Notes: generated by a model not told the origin, from the letters alone. 64,000 nucleotides of DNA from Dendrolimus kikuchii (GCA_019925095.2 CM034412.1:6941501-7005500); one strand, 5' to 3'. Shown: positions 20,617-30,926, numbered from the stretch's first letter. Program-made: numbers and translations.

Positions 20617-20933
20617 TTTTATTTTTTATTTTATGGCTTGGCAGCTAGGCTTTTAAGCCAGATCTTAGATTCAATGTAGTTTCTTCATTTTCTTAAACCT
20701 ATGTGTAGCACAGCTGAACTGTAGGTTATCAGCTAGTGCCATTCAACACAGTTCTTGTGACAACTCAAAAGGCCACATTTGACTTTACAGTTCACATTTC
20801 TCACAAAACACATAATTACTACTCAAAAACTATCAATATCCTATAACTATTGTACATTTTAGAGTAATTGTACACATTTTTAGAAAATAAAACTGTACAG
20901 CACAACATCTCCTTTCAGTTTCCGCCAAAAACT
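20617..20933 (-). mobile_element. SINE-C copy (tandem copy 2)
   Basis: Same orientation and order as the preceding copy, with an extra ~60-bp segment (minus-strand gataacctacagttcagctg) that is also present at 47.1 and 48.3 kb. It ends at the same ctgtat sequence on the right (20935-20940). The two copies therefore represent two subtypes inserted one next to the other, or a recombination product. Confidence 0.75.
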
Positions 20934-20956
20934 CCTGTATTATTAAATATTATCTA

Positions 20957-21197
20957 GAGTCCGCGCCACAAAACGAGTCCCACAGAAAACAAAGGAATTA
21001 ATAATGACAGCTCCTCTATTTGATAGAATTTTGCTCGTAAAGTAGCCAGGTAATAAATTTACAGCTTTAATTATGGAACATTTTGTATTAGGTAATTAAA
21101 TTATGCATTATAATTATTTGCCTAAATAATTACTCTGGCAGGATTAAGTATGGCGATTGCAGCGCCGCGTCTGTGGGACTCTTTTGGGCGCGGACTC
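20957..21197. mobile_element. MITE with GAGTCCGCGCC inverted ends and TA target site
   Basis: The 241-bp element has roughly 30-bp terminal inverted repeats: gagtccgcgccacaaaacga at the left and the complement of tgggactcttttgggcgcgg at the right, with gtcccacag shared. TA dinucleotides lie on both sides (20955-20956, 21198-21199), as with Tc1/mariner-type insertion. No coding capacity. Confidence 0.8.
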
Positions 21198-21596
21198 TAA
21201 TAAGAAAAGTGAATAAACAATAAAGACTGATTTTTCAAATGTCTAATTAAAGTAGTTAGTTTGACTAGATTATAATCAAATTGAATATAAAAGTGTAAGT
21301 GTACTAATATCTATATATAATATTTTTTTTTATTTGTACTCTATCAAATAAATAACTCGTATCTCAATTATGTAATTTCAATGTTTTGTCAAATTTATCA
21401 ACATTAAGTTTCTTTTTAAATTTATATTAGATAAGTAGTTATCCAGGGCGAGAATCTTCCATCGAGAGTGATAACAGTCAAAGTTAAACCACAATAAAAT
21501 AATTAAACAAGCATTAAACCAACGTAGGAAGGAATATTCCTCAATTTATCTTCTGTATTAAATTAAAATAATAAAACTTAACTTATAATGTACTAG

Positions 21597-21828
21597 CTTC
21601 TGCCCGCGACTTCGTCCGCGTGGAATAGTTAAAAAAAACCGCGATTTTGAAACATTGTTTATTGGCGCTCCGCTCATATTGGTCTTAGCGTGATGATATA
21701 TTGCCTATAGCCTCAGAAACTATTGGTCTGATTTGAAATAATTTTTCAAATCAGACCAATAGTTTCTGAGATTAGCGCGTTCAAGCAAACAAACAAACAC
21801 ACAAATAGCTTTATATATTAGTATAAGA
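21597..21828 (+). mobile_element. RepB retroposon (ggagcggagcacc subtype)
   Basis: Starts agcttctgcccgcgacttcg, contains ttggcgctccgctcatattg and gcgtgatgatatattgccta, then an inverted pair (cagaaactattggtctgatt / aaatcagaccaatagtttct), and ends gagattagcgcgttcaagca with an atattagtataag tail. Confidence 0.85.
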
Positions 21829-21829
21829 T

Positions 21830-22530
21830 GATACCCATTATCGCTTAAGACTATATGTACATAGGATATAGGCCTAGGCCAACGAAAGCGATGGGCGAGG
21901 TTATCTTTATTATTTAATTTTAATTTATCTTCTTACTTTATTTACTTGTTATAATCGTAAACAACTTAAACTACACTCACAAATGTTTATGAATACTAAA
22001 CATTAAACAATTTCCAATAAAATAGAAAACCAACAGTTAATTACACACTACGCTACAAAGTACAACACCTCACCCCAACTTTCATTGCGTTTCTAAAAAC
22101 AAATGCAACATAATAACGCAACAATGATTGTGCACTATAATTATTAAAAATTTCTTATTGTTCCATACCAAATCAACAACTGTTTTATAATGGTGCCAAT
22201 TTATGTTGACCCCTCTGAGTTTTGCCACACGATGAATGTCGGAGGTGCGGTCCAAGCCCCGGAGGCACTTTTAAATTGGTCACATTCTATAAAGAAACAT
22301 TACACCCCAACATCACGCGTCTACCTCGAAATTATAGTATTATACTCACAAAGGATACCGAAAGCTGTAGTTTTTGGCTTCTTTCAAAAATTCTGTATAA
22401 ATAACGCCCGCGAAATTTGGAGTATGCGCACACTTTATACTATTGGCAATATTGTAAATTTAGCAACCATTTGGCTAGATTGACAACATGTGTACCTAGT
22501 AGCGACAAACAAAAGTCTATTTGTGAATTA
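21830..22530. other. AT-rich stretch with an unsupported 97-codon frame
   Basis: Mostly unique AT-rich DNA. An open frame at 22190-22483 (plus) has mixed composition and no recognisable domain, signal peptide or neighbour; it is not called as a gene. Confidence 0.4.
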
Positions 22531-22534
22531 GTCC

Positions 22535-22722
22535 CCCTCGTCTAAAGTGTGTCGCCATAACAATCTTGAGTTGTGTTCCGGCATTAGTGAGCAGGTTCCA
22601 GTCCCCTTTAAGAGAGCAGCAGCGGATTTGTAGCACCTTCAGTGTTGCAAATGTCCATAGGCAATGGTAACCGCTTTCAATCGAGTGGGCCGTCTGCCTG
22701 TCTGCTGAACTCCTGCAATAAA
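22535..22722 (+). mobile_element. RepA retroposon, 5'-truncated
   Basis: Begins inside RepA (ccctcgtctaaagtgtgtcg), continues to gcaatggtaaccgctttcaa and ends gaactcctgcaataaaaaaa. The intact A-rich 3' end with a missing 5' half fits retroposition. Confidence 0.85.
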
Positions 22723-22998
22723 AAAAAATAAAAAAGTAGAACATATTAATATTGCAAATACTTATGACTTGACCTAAAGTATAGAAACGTAAGATGTGTT
22801 TTATTATGCCAAATTATTATGCCAAAAGAAAAAACAAACAGAAAATAAGATCTCTGTCTGCCCCGATCAGAGATAATGTCAATGTTATTATGATTTGACA
22901 TATGTCATATATCATAATGTCAAAACATTGTCGTTATAGACATTTTTATTATTTTGGAGTTTAGTATATATAGTTAGGTATTTAAAAACTAAAAAAAA

Positions 22999-23130
22999 CT
23001 TCCGTGATCACGCCCACTGAAAAGTGGCCGAAACGTCGGAAAAACCAAAATCAAATAAAATTACCGCGCTTAAAACCGTTAAAACGTAGTTTTATTATGT
23101 ATACAAGTCGCGAAAACTTAAGAAAATATT
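22999..23130 (+). mobile_element. Penelope-like element copy 3: solo 3' end
   Basis: Flanked by the 12-bp direct repeat aactaaaaaaaa (22987-22998 and 23131-23142). It starts cttccgtgatcacgcccact, has gtggccgaaacgtcgg, the terminal repeat with gcgcttaaaaccgttaaaac, and the full tail caagtcgcgaaaacttaag. This is the minimal insertion of the family and shows which end is primed (the 3' tail). Confidence 0.85.
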
Positions 23131-23142
23131 AACTAAAAAAAA

Positions 23143-23820
23143 AACTCATTTAAAAGGGCGAAAGTTAATTACATGATTTTGAAATTCGGAAAAAAGGAAC
23201 ATAAGAAAAATATGGCGGCGCGAACGGCAAAGACACGAGGTCGCAAAATTAAAATTCGACAAGAGCCCATAGAAATGTATATAATTTTCAAACTCCTGGG
23301 ATACTTTCCAAGTAAAACTACAAATTGATTGTTACTAACTACATAGATACACAAGTCGTTCAGAGCTATATATATAGCAAAGAACAGATATATAATACTT
23401 GAGTACCTCTTATTTTACCCTATTTTTTAATATCCAACGCAAAGAAGATACTTACTATAATGTTATTATGAAAATATCAAGTGTGTAGCGGTTCTTTTTG
23501 CCAGTTTTAATTACATTGCATCGCATCAATTTACGTGAATTAACAGCTCTGGGCCATATTATTATTGGTTTACATTGAATATTTTGTGTTTAAATAACTC
23601 AATTAATTGTTCATTGTATAGTGCTTATAAATTAATGTTTTCTTGGTGTTTCTGTTGGCAGAAATAATATTACATACAAGCTGGGGCCGACACTTCTGTA
23701 CTTGTTGTTGTACAGGACTTGGAGTTTGTGTTTTCTGAACCCTAAAAGATATTCAAATGAAATATACAAGTAAATTTAAAATCATAGTCTTGTTTTAATG
23801 TTTGACAGTTTCATTAAAAT
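23143..23820. other. AT-rich stretch, nothing recognised
   Basis: Unique AT-rich DNA. A small inverted repeat (acttctgtacttg / ttgtacaggactt) lies near 23693. Confidence 0.4.
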
Positions 23821-23826
23821 CCATTT

Positions 23827-24015
23827 TTAGGCGATTCGGAACCGATTCGGGCACCGCGCTGACGTTATAGTTCCTTGACAGCGATAGGTTCCGGTTTCAC
23901 CAACTGTGAATTTCAATAGCCCAGTTCTTTTGGTTCCATTTACCAGAATAGTTTTACACTGACCAGAGATTTTCCTTGGATGCCCACAGTGACTTTTAAA
24001 AGGCTTGTGTGGCAC
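23827..24015 (-). other. Unrecognised 62-codon reading frame next to a perfect palindrome
   Basis: The minus frame reads from the palindrome arm (PHKPFKSHCGHPRKISGQCK) to NRFRIA and a TAA. It has four cysteines (HCGH, GQCK, YRCQ, ARCP) and a less AT-biased composition than its flanks. It opens at a GTG, not an ATG, and no family was recognised. It could be a gene fragment or transposase debris; coding is uncertain. Confidence 0.25.
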
Positions 24016-24031
24016 AAGCCTTTTAAAAGTC
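23991..24031. repeat. Perfect 19-bp stem palindrome
   Basis: gacttttaaaaggcttgtg (23991-24009) and its exact complement (24013-24031) are separated by tgg. Perfect long palindromes with tiny loops are unstable in most genomes, so this one is either young, the inner part of a fold-back element, or an assembly artefact. Confidence 0.9.
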
Positions 24032-24184
24032 CAGGTCGTCCTTATGTCTCTTGGTCTTCAAAGACATACAAAATTATGTGATAATTATTGTATAGCATAT
24101 AAAAAATATACTTGAAAAACAACAATCGGCAGAAAAGCACACTAGCCGTTGTATATCCTCAAGCTAATATAAGCAGATCACTCT

Positions 24185-24330
24185 GGTGCCGATCCCAGAC
24201 ATTCAGACCATAGAAAAAAAACCGGAAGAGCGTTTACGAAATTTATCAAGCATGGAACTGAATGCGGGACTTCTGTGTTGTAGTGAGCCAGGCTGGAAAA
24301 GGCTTAGCTCACTCAATTTCAGAGGCCGTC
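24185..24330 (-). mobile_element. tRNA-headed SINE
   Basis: The minus strand starts gacggcctctgaaattgagt, with agctaagccttttccagcct, a decayed B box (gcattcagttccatg) and a body containing gtctgggatcggcaccagag. It matches the family at 3.0 and 56.3 kb. Confidence 0.75.
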
Positions 24331-24474
24331 AAAAATAAAATCGAGTGAGTTTCCGTAGCCTGCTTACCCCTCCTCCTATTCCATATTCCATCCCTTCTAT
24401 CTCAATCCTCTTGTCTGATCGCTCTTTCTCTTCTTTTTCTTTTTCCTTCTCCCTTCCTCTTTATCCCATCCTAA

Positions 24475-24575
24475 AACTGGCAACGCATTCGCTTCTCCCT
24501 TTGTGTTGCAACCTTCTGTAGGTGATGATAACCAATTCTCATGGGGAGGAGGGGGGGGGGGGGTCGGCTGTCAGC
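24475..24575 (-). repeat. RepA2-like fragment with a poly-G run
   Basis: Minus-strand RepA2 words (gaattggttatcatcacc, ggttgcaacacaaaggg) next to a run of 13 G (24551-24563). Similar G runs sit in RepA2 at 44.81 kb and in LINE-3 at 32.26 kb. Confidence 0.5.
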
Positions 24576-24579
24576 TTCA

Positions 24580-25250
24580 CACTAAAAAGGAATCGAATCG
24601 AAATAAACAAATGTACAGCTAACATTAATATCTTCATAATGATTATATATTTGGATAGGTGTTATTATTGCATTCAATAGCACTACAAGAATGAGAATGT
24701 ACTTATTAATAATTTGCTCCTTTATTAATTGCTAATTGATACACTGTTATTAATGTACAATTAACAGGGTATAGGAGCTTGATAGCATAATTGCTTTTAA
24801 CGGATAACATGAATGCTTTTGTATTATTTTGAAATTTAATTCCTACATGTTATTTTATATACACGTAACATGCTTGTTTCAGAAAATAGATGGATATGTA
24901 ATTATCTTTTATTGTATGTACATCAATCTTATTCGCTCGCGTTGCCATGATGACGTATTTGTTAGTGATATGCAACGGTGGCACATAAAACACGTCACCG
25001 CAGCGCTACCTTTTTGGCTATATACGTCTATATTCGTCGTCGGAAATGATGTCATTTATCAGGATAAAAAGTATCCTAAGTATTGATCCAGGATATAAGC
25101 TAACTTTGTGTCGAGTTTCATTTAAAGTCGATTAGTACTTTTCAAGTGACACTCTAATATATATAAAAAAATAATTCTAGAAATTATATAATCGGAATCT
25201 GCTGGTCCGAAATAGACTGATATTCAATAATACAAATTTAACCCCTCTAT
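24580..25250. other. AT-rich stretch, nothing recognised
   Basis: An 85-codon plus frame near 24.83-25.09 kb has no recognisable content. No repeats shared in the window. Confidence 0.4.
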
Positions 25251-25254
25251 AGAA

Positions 25255-25395
25255 TTATTATATTATATGTGATCAGAAGGCTGGCTCATATTTCGCCCAA
25301 CAAATAAGCATCGCCATACAGTGCGACAATGCAGCCAGCCTTCTGGGCACGCTCCCATCTGGCAGCGACTTGTTACACAGTCTATAATAGCTTGT
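25255..25395 (+). pseudogene. LINE-4 fragment: retrotransposon C-terminus
   Basis: The plus frame reads DQKAGSYFAQQISIAIQCDN, then AASLLGTLPSGSDLLHSL and a stop. It is very close to the 1.4 kb copy, including the same terminal SGSDLL.SL*, and is more degraded at IQRGN (IQCDN). Confidence 0.75.
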
Positions 25396-25844
25396 ACTAT
25401 TTATAACTTAGTTTATTTTTAGCTTTTAATTGTATTTATTATAATAGTGTATTAATAGGTAAATAAAATTCGCACCATTATTATTAGTTAGGATGACATT
25501 TGTTACTCTAAACAAGTATGTAAAAAATGTTATGAATTTTATATTATATTATACATTAATATTTATAAAGAACAAAGTTTGTGAGATGGATAGTCTTTGA
25601 TTGTTGTCAAACGAGGGAGATCTTTTGGCGGCATGAAAAGGCACATTTCATTAAACGGTTGAGATTCAACACAAGCACACGATTCCTGACCAAAAAAAAT
25701 CAGTATCCTTATACTTTTGTTCAGTTCTTGCTAAAATCGATAGATAAATACATATATCGCAGGTATGTATATTGTTAAACGCTTGTTATAGGTAATATAC
25801 GAAGAACAATTCTAGGCCGATTCCAGACCAGAGTAAATAGCGTA

Positions 25845-25954
25845 CATACATACATACATAACTTCACGCTAGTTCCCTTGCGGGGTAGGCACGAACAACA
25901 GAGTGCCATTTAGGCTTATTCTTACACACCTCACTTGCCTCTTTGACATTCATA
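25845..25954 (-). mobile_element. LINE-1 copy, 5'-truncated, exact 13-bp TSD
   Basis: Flanked by agtaaatagcgta (25832-25844 and 25955-25967). The minus strand holds the last codons of the open frame (from gaatgtcaaagaggcaagtg to tgcctaccccgcaaggg) and an (ATGT)n tail. At 110 bp it is the shortest of the five copies. Confidence 0.9.
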
Positions 25955-26154
25955 AGTAAATAGCGTAAAGTTTGTTAACTGAGTTTACTCTGTCGGGATC
26001 GATCTTAGCACCTCTGCGGTGTATTGAAATAGGCGGGTTGACACTTAGACCAGTATACCAAAGCGACAGCCATTCTAAATCAATAGGTAAGTATTATATT
26101 ATACATTTTTAGATAATAAAACTCCACCGTAATAAATTTATTATTCTACTAGGA

Positions 26155-26237
26155 CTAAGTCGCGGGCAAATCCGCGACTTCGTCCACGCTTGACTTTAAA
26201 TTGCCGCGGGATGCCCAGGACACAAAGTACCGCACCA
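26155..26237 (+). mobile_element. RepB fragment(s), rearranged
   Basis: A reversed gtcgcgggcaaatccgcga piece abuts a forward cgcgacttcgtccacgctt start, so two RepB ends meet head to head. The forward copy runs to cacaaagtaccgcac and is then cut by the coding repeat. Confidence 0.65.
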
Positions 26238-26560
26238 TCAGTGCCGTGAATAGGGCTGTGCCACCGGTGCCCAGGCACAGGGCGTAGACTCTGGGGGGCG
26301 CAAGAATGGCCAGACAAAACATCCCGCTAATTTTTTTGACATCACACGAGCGTATTTGTGTTCTAGATCTTTTAAAAAATAGATTTTTCTTCCAAAATAT
26401 TAGATAATTGGTCCAGCAACACACGTTATTTTATCACTCTGAATGAAATAAAATAGGCCTATACATAGAATTGCTCTAACTAGGGCACCTATAATATCTA
26501 AAAAAAACAAGGGCGCAGTTATAGAAGCTCGCATACGGCCCATAAAAGGCTATTTACGTC
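26238..26560 (-). repeat. Repeat with conserved coding block, copy 1
   Basis: The first 76 bp (26238-26313) encode on the minus strand a 25-codon peptide containing PPRVYALCLGTGG and ALFTAL, also found at 35055-35131 with 8 nucleotide differences, 7 of them synonymous. The rest (gtatttgtgttctag, ccaaaatattagataattg, aaacaagggcgcagttatag) is shared with 35270-36260. Compared with copy 2 it lacks about 110 bp next to the coding block. The peptide is small-residue and glycine rich and could be a membrane segment; no family was recognised. Confidence 0.65.
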
Positions 26561-26569
26561 ACTGCACAG

Positions 26570-26945
26570 CATTCAAAAAGAACGTAAGCCATCGGTTTAG
26601 TGAAAACGCTCTCGGAATAAGCCAATTTTTAAGCACCCGAATAAATACGAACCGCTCCCAGGAAAATTCCCTCAGGATTCCCGGGATAAAAAATATCATA
26701 CATTTTATTACATAAATTTTGCTATCGATCAGTGAAAAAATAACATTGGAATTAGTTTTTTTTTTATTTGGCCATGTTAAATCATTCCCAGAAAAATTCC
26801 CACGGTATTCCCAGGATAAAAAGTAGCGCAGGTTTTAAGCCTAATAATTTGCTTCGATCAGTGAAAACCGTATCGAAACCGGCCCATTAGTTTTTACGTG
26901 AATCCCGAACAAACAGACAAACGGACAGACAAGAAATAAAAAAAA
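26570..26945 (+). mobile_element. RepB retroposon
   Basis: Body and 3' end of RepB: two attcccgggataaaaa-type blocks, atcgatcagtgaaaa, gtgaaaaccgtatcgaaacc, a primer-like cgtgaatcccgaacaaacag and an A-rich end with tatatagtca. Same subtype as 62.8-63.2 kb. Confidence 0.75.
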
Positions 26946-27009
26946 TGCATCGTTTATATAGTCAATTACAGTCGTTTTTTTAAATAGCTTCATTGTACAG
27001 ACACGGCAT

Positions 27010-27240
27010 GCTTACAATTTTATAATATTATACATAGATTATTTATTTCTTTGTTTGTGTTTGTCATTGAACTCCACATAATGGTTGGACTGATTTAGAT
27101 GAATTTTTTGTGAATGTTCGTATGGGTCCCGGGATGGCTTAGATTCACAATTGGATCCGGTAGATGACGCTGGAATCGGGCTCCAGATTTTATATTTTAT
27201 AGAGCAGGACAACTTCCGTCGGGCACGCTAGTATTGTTAT
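27010..27240 (-). mobile_element. RepB-like retroposon, diverged subtype
   Basis: The minus strand starts actagcgtgcccgacggaag and ends with a long TTATAATATTGTA-type tail near 27020. The body (ccatcccgggacccatacg) differs from the other RepB copies, so it is a separate subtype. Confidence 0.6.
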
Positions 27241-28295
27241 AAGTTCTGAACCAAATAGCAGCTAGTGAATTCGCTTGCAAAGCTCAAGCCAGTCTTATTA
27301 CATTTTAGGAAATTTTCCATCATGTTATTTTCGATGAAGAAACCAAATGAAAAGAATTAAAATTATGCACCTTCGAGTAAAACATAAATAATTGTCGAAT
27401 TATAAACATCGTATACAAAAACCAATACTTGTAAAAGCAATTATTTGATTGTTTACGGTTCATCATTTATAACGCTTGTACAAAAATCACGTAGTTAAAG
27501 TATTAACAACCAAGAATTAAATTTAAATGTGACCGAAAAGTTCATCCGTGATAACTTATTTACCGATTTTCGTTGACCTGTGATGATTTGGATGGGTCTG
27601 GAAAACGCGGGTCTTTCTATATTGGTGATTTTGTTAGTGGGCGACCAATTAACGTTTATAACAAACTTTTGTCCGTAACAAATGCTCGTACAGTTTTAAC
27701 AATTTGAGTTTGGAACGTCTCGGTGTAATTTGACAATGGTGTTTCTAAGCGTGGCGTACACTCACGGTGTTATTTTTTTAATTTACAGAATGAAAAGTTT
27801 TTAGTTCTTATATATAGTCAATTTCACTTCTTACGACCTCGGTTGTAATGACTTTTAGGTTATAGCGAAGTAACACTTCAGTCCCTTAAATTTAGAGTAT
27901 ACTTTTTGAGAAAAATAATTTGACTATAGGGACTTCAGATTTAACGCTGATTTTGGGTGTAGCGACCAATTTATATGAACAAATTGTAACAAGTTTCTAA
28001 TTGGAGATATTGCATGCATCGAGTCTACACACAAGAATCGAGTCAATAAAGAAATACACAAATATTTATTCATAGTATCATAAACTTTTCTCGTCTTTTG
28101 TTTACATCCACAGATGATGGTTAGCAGTTGTAGTATACACTTTTTTAAATACTCAGGATAAAATTAAATCTAAGAATCAGTATTATTACGGAGACATTAG
28201 CCAATAAGCATGCGCATTTCAAGAGTAGTAAACTTATCCTAAAGTGTATCTTGTAGAAAAAGTTGTTAGGTCCCCAAAGAAAATTCTAGCACAAA
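27241..28295. other. AT-rich stretch, nothing recognised
   Basis: Unique AT-rich DNA with no supported features. Confidence 0.45.
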
Positions 28296-28299
28296 AGAA

Positions 28300-28430
28300 A
28301 CCGTCTTCAAGAATAACTAAAAAGTAGAAAATAAATATTTTCTACATATTGAAATTGATTTCTTTTTTGCAATTTTCTTTATTTTTCACTTTTAAGTTAA
28401 TTACAATGAAATATGAAACTATTCTTAGGT
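28300..28430. repeat. Degenerate RepE fragment
   Basis: gaataactaaaaagtagaaa, tattttctacatattgaaat and tttttcacttttaagtta resemble the RepE copies at 6.1, 49.2 and 51.2 kb. Confidence 0.45.
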
Positions 28431-28824
28431 TGCACTAAATCCAACACAGAAAGAATACGTCGTAAAAGTCGTCTCAGAAACAAAAAAGTTAAGGCTGAAC
28501 ATCCATAAAAAATATACCTATATATTTATACGACGAATTGAGAACCTCTTTTTCTCAAGTCGGTTAAAATAACGTTTTTTAGCGTTGTTTAGGCGAATAT
28601 ACTTACTTGTTAGGATAATTTCTAAATGGTTATGTTACAGCTAGTCTATAGAATATTTTATTTTGAGGCGGTTATCTAAGACCTCTCCGAAATTTTCAGT
28701 TTAAAAAAATCAAGCGTCGGTCGTCCAACTTGTACAAATGTGTTCTAGGCTTAACTCGCCAATGGCTTTCGGCACGCGACGCTAACGCGAATAGCGCGTC
28801 GTTCCGTAAACCAAACAAACCGAT

Positions 28825-28878
28825 TACATATCGATACTAAAGTTACAACTATCGATATAATCACGTACAATCGATTTC
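28825..28878. promoter_or_regulatory. Cluster of TATCGATA motifs
   Basis: Two exact TATCGATA octamers (28829-28836 and 28850-28857) and a third partial atcgat at about 28871, right after a CpG-rich patch (28775-28800). In flies this octamer binds DREF and marks promoters or boundaries (established for Drosophila). No transcript or reading frame can be tied to it here. Confidence 0.3.
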
Positions 28879-28984
28879 ACATAACACAGTGTCTTGTGAT
28901 TATGAGAACGTTTTGCTTGGATTTGTTTTGATTAGATAACTTGTTCTTGTGCCAATATTAACAAATATATATTTTTAGGTATTG

Positions 28985-29202
28985 TTTGGCTAACGAAGTA
29001 GAAACTGAAAACGCGCGGCAAATTAAAAAAAAATATAAGTATTGTCTTCAGTTTTTTTTCAAATTAGAGATAAAGCATCAGAATAATTAAAAGAAAAACA
29101 ATAATGTTTACGTATTGTATAAATACTCAATGGTAATTTGGTGTTGCCATATTGATACTTTTTAAATTTGTCGCGCTTTTTCAGTCTGTACTTTGAACTA
29201 AT
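28985..29202. mobile_element. MITE with tttggcta ends
   Basis: The left end tttggctaacgaagtagaaa plus ctgaaaacgcgcggcaaatt is answered on the right by aatttgtcgcgctttttcag plus tctgtactttga, an imperfect inverted repeat of about 35 bp. Two relatives lie at 30.7 and 30.9-31.4 kb. No coding capacity. Confidence 0.65.
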
Positions 29203-29276
29203 AAAAATGGGCCATATGAGTGTTAGTTCACACATAGTGAAAGGTTCCGTAGAGGTGGTGAAAAAAATTTATTTGA

Positions 29277-29303
29277 GTAACCAAATGACAAGCATTTGGT
29301 TAC
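29277..29303. repeat. Perfect 11-bp hairpin
   Basis: gtaaccaaatg and cattggttac-type complement (catttggttac) around the 5-nt loop acaag. A similar small hairpin (accatgaca / tgtcatggt) lies at 29563-29588. Confidence 0.7.
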
Positions 29304-29309
29304 GTAACC

Positions 29310-30220
29310 CTAATTTAATTGGAATGTAAAAACTAGGAATAAAATCACTATTTATTATTATTTATGTGTTTATGTGTGGATTATTGGGTGATATATTTTA
29401 AAGTCATGCGGAATTTTTAGAAGTTTGATTCAAAAATGACAAAATTAGGGTTGTTTCTTGATAAATCGTTTATAACATAGAGCTATTCTTACCAAGTAAT
29501 TACAGAAGGATATATTGTTCTTTGAAAGGGAATATATTTCCATCTATTGATTTAAATAAGTCACCATGACAGTTTATATTGTCATGGTTTTTTAAAACTA
29601 GAGTAACGATATCTCACACTACATGTTCGCAGGTAAAACTTTGATCAGCCCTCAAGTATATGCATTGCAGCCATTAATAATTATATTATTTTCAGAGTTT
29701 CACTACACCAATATGTTGCGGCTATAGAATACACCTTCCTGTTAAAGGAGACGGATCTGTTTTCATACATTCTTGGACTCAGATTGTAAAAAGATGATAG
29801 TGATTTTAAGATTATTTTTATTATGTTGCTTTTTTTATTAATTGTTAGTGGGTTTAGTAGGTTATTTGGATTAAATTAGTCGAGTGGTGTAAGTGATTTC
29901 ATATTATTAATTGTTGAAAGTCATTGTCATAATTGATAATGGCAATCAATAACATATTTTATTTGTGACCTTATTTTTAAGATTTCTCATCTTCCATATA
30001 GAATTTAGGGTTGATGTTTTCCGTTTTGTAATAGAAAAATATAACGCTTTTAAGCCATATCTCAATTTATTACATTTCTTTGGCCCAACAGTCTCCGTCT
30101 CCTTTTAGACCAAATATTTTTTGAGAAATAGAGCTGTGATTAGACAGACAGATAGGGAGACCGGAAAGACTATATAAGGGTATTTAGCAGAAAGATGTAT
30201 GTTATATCTATGTATATTAT
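29310..30220. other. AT-rich stretch, nothing recognised
   Basis: Apart from the small hairpin at 29563-29588, nothing supported was seen. Confidence 0.45.
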
Positions 30221-30224
30221 TATA

Positions 30225-30570
30225 AAAGTGTAGTATTTGTATGTTTGTTCATTCGGGATTCACGTAAAATCTACCGGGCTGCTCTTGATGCGGTTTTCGC
30301 TAATCTATAGTAAATTTCCGGACCTAAAATCTTTATACCCTGAGAGTCAAAGTAGCCAGGTCGAAAAAAAAACTTCATTCCGAAACAAAATTTTCACTTA
30401 TCGATAACATCTTTATTAAAACAATTAGTAACATTACTTATACTGAGTTTTTATGGGAATTTCCGGGATTGCAATGAAAATAACCTTTGATAATATATTT
30501 AGCAAAATAACTGTAATTCTTTATTACCTGTCCAGCGTGCACAAAGTCGCGGGCAAATGCTAGTTGATAA
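30225..30570 (-). mobile_element. RepB retroposon
   Basis: The minus strand starts ctagcatttgcccgcgactt, has two body blocks, and ends with accgcatcaagagcagcccg, gtagattttacgtgaatccc and a tail near 30230. A 61-codon minus frame in it is incidental. Confidence 0.75.
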
Positions 30571-30684
30571 TAAGTATAATCTATAAGTATACCTAGAAGT
30601 AGGTATGGGGTAGTAGTGCACACTGTTTTATATGAAAATAATTTTAAAATTTAATGGGACATGTGTCATTTACCTAATTGTTAC

Positions 30685-30890
30685 CTAGAGTCTGGCTAGT
30701 AAAAGTGAAGACTGAAAATCCACGGCAAATTTAAAAAAATATCCAGTACAGCAACTCCAAAATATCAAAGAGAATTTATAGAATGCGTAATAATCTTGTT
30801 TTTCTTTCAATTCAACGTCATTTTGCATATTGATGTGACACTTTAATGTTGTTGTTGTTTTTTTCTACTAATTCAAGCAAAGAAACTATG
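30685..30890. mobile_element. MITE of the tttggcta family, degenerate
   Basis: Left end tctggctagtaaaagtgaag plus actgaaaatccacggcaaat; the right end is poorly preserved. Confidence 0.45.
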
Positions 30891-30926
30891 TCCAAACAAT
30901 CTTATCAGATATACCTAATACTAGAA

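Noticed and set aside
22190..22483. 97-codon plus-strand gene
   Set aside because: An overlapping frame of similar length exists in another phase, there is no recognisable motif, and no promoter or splice context supports it.
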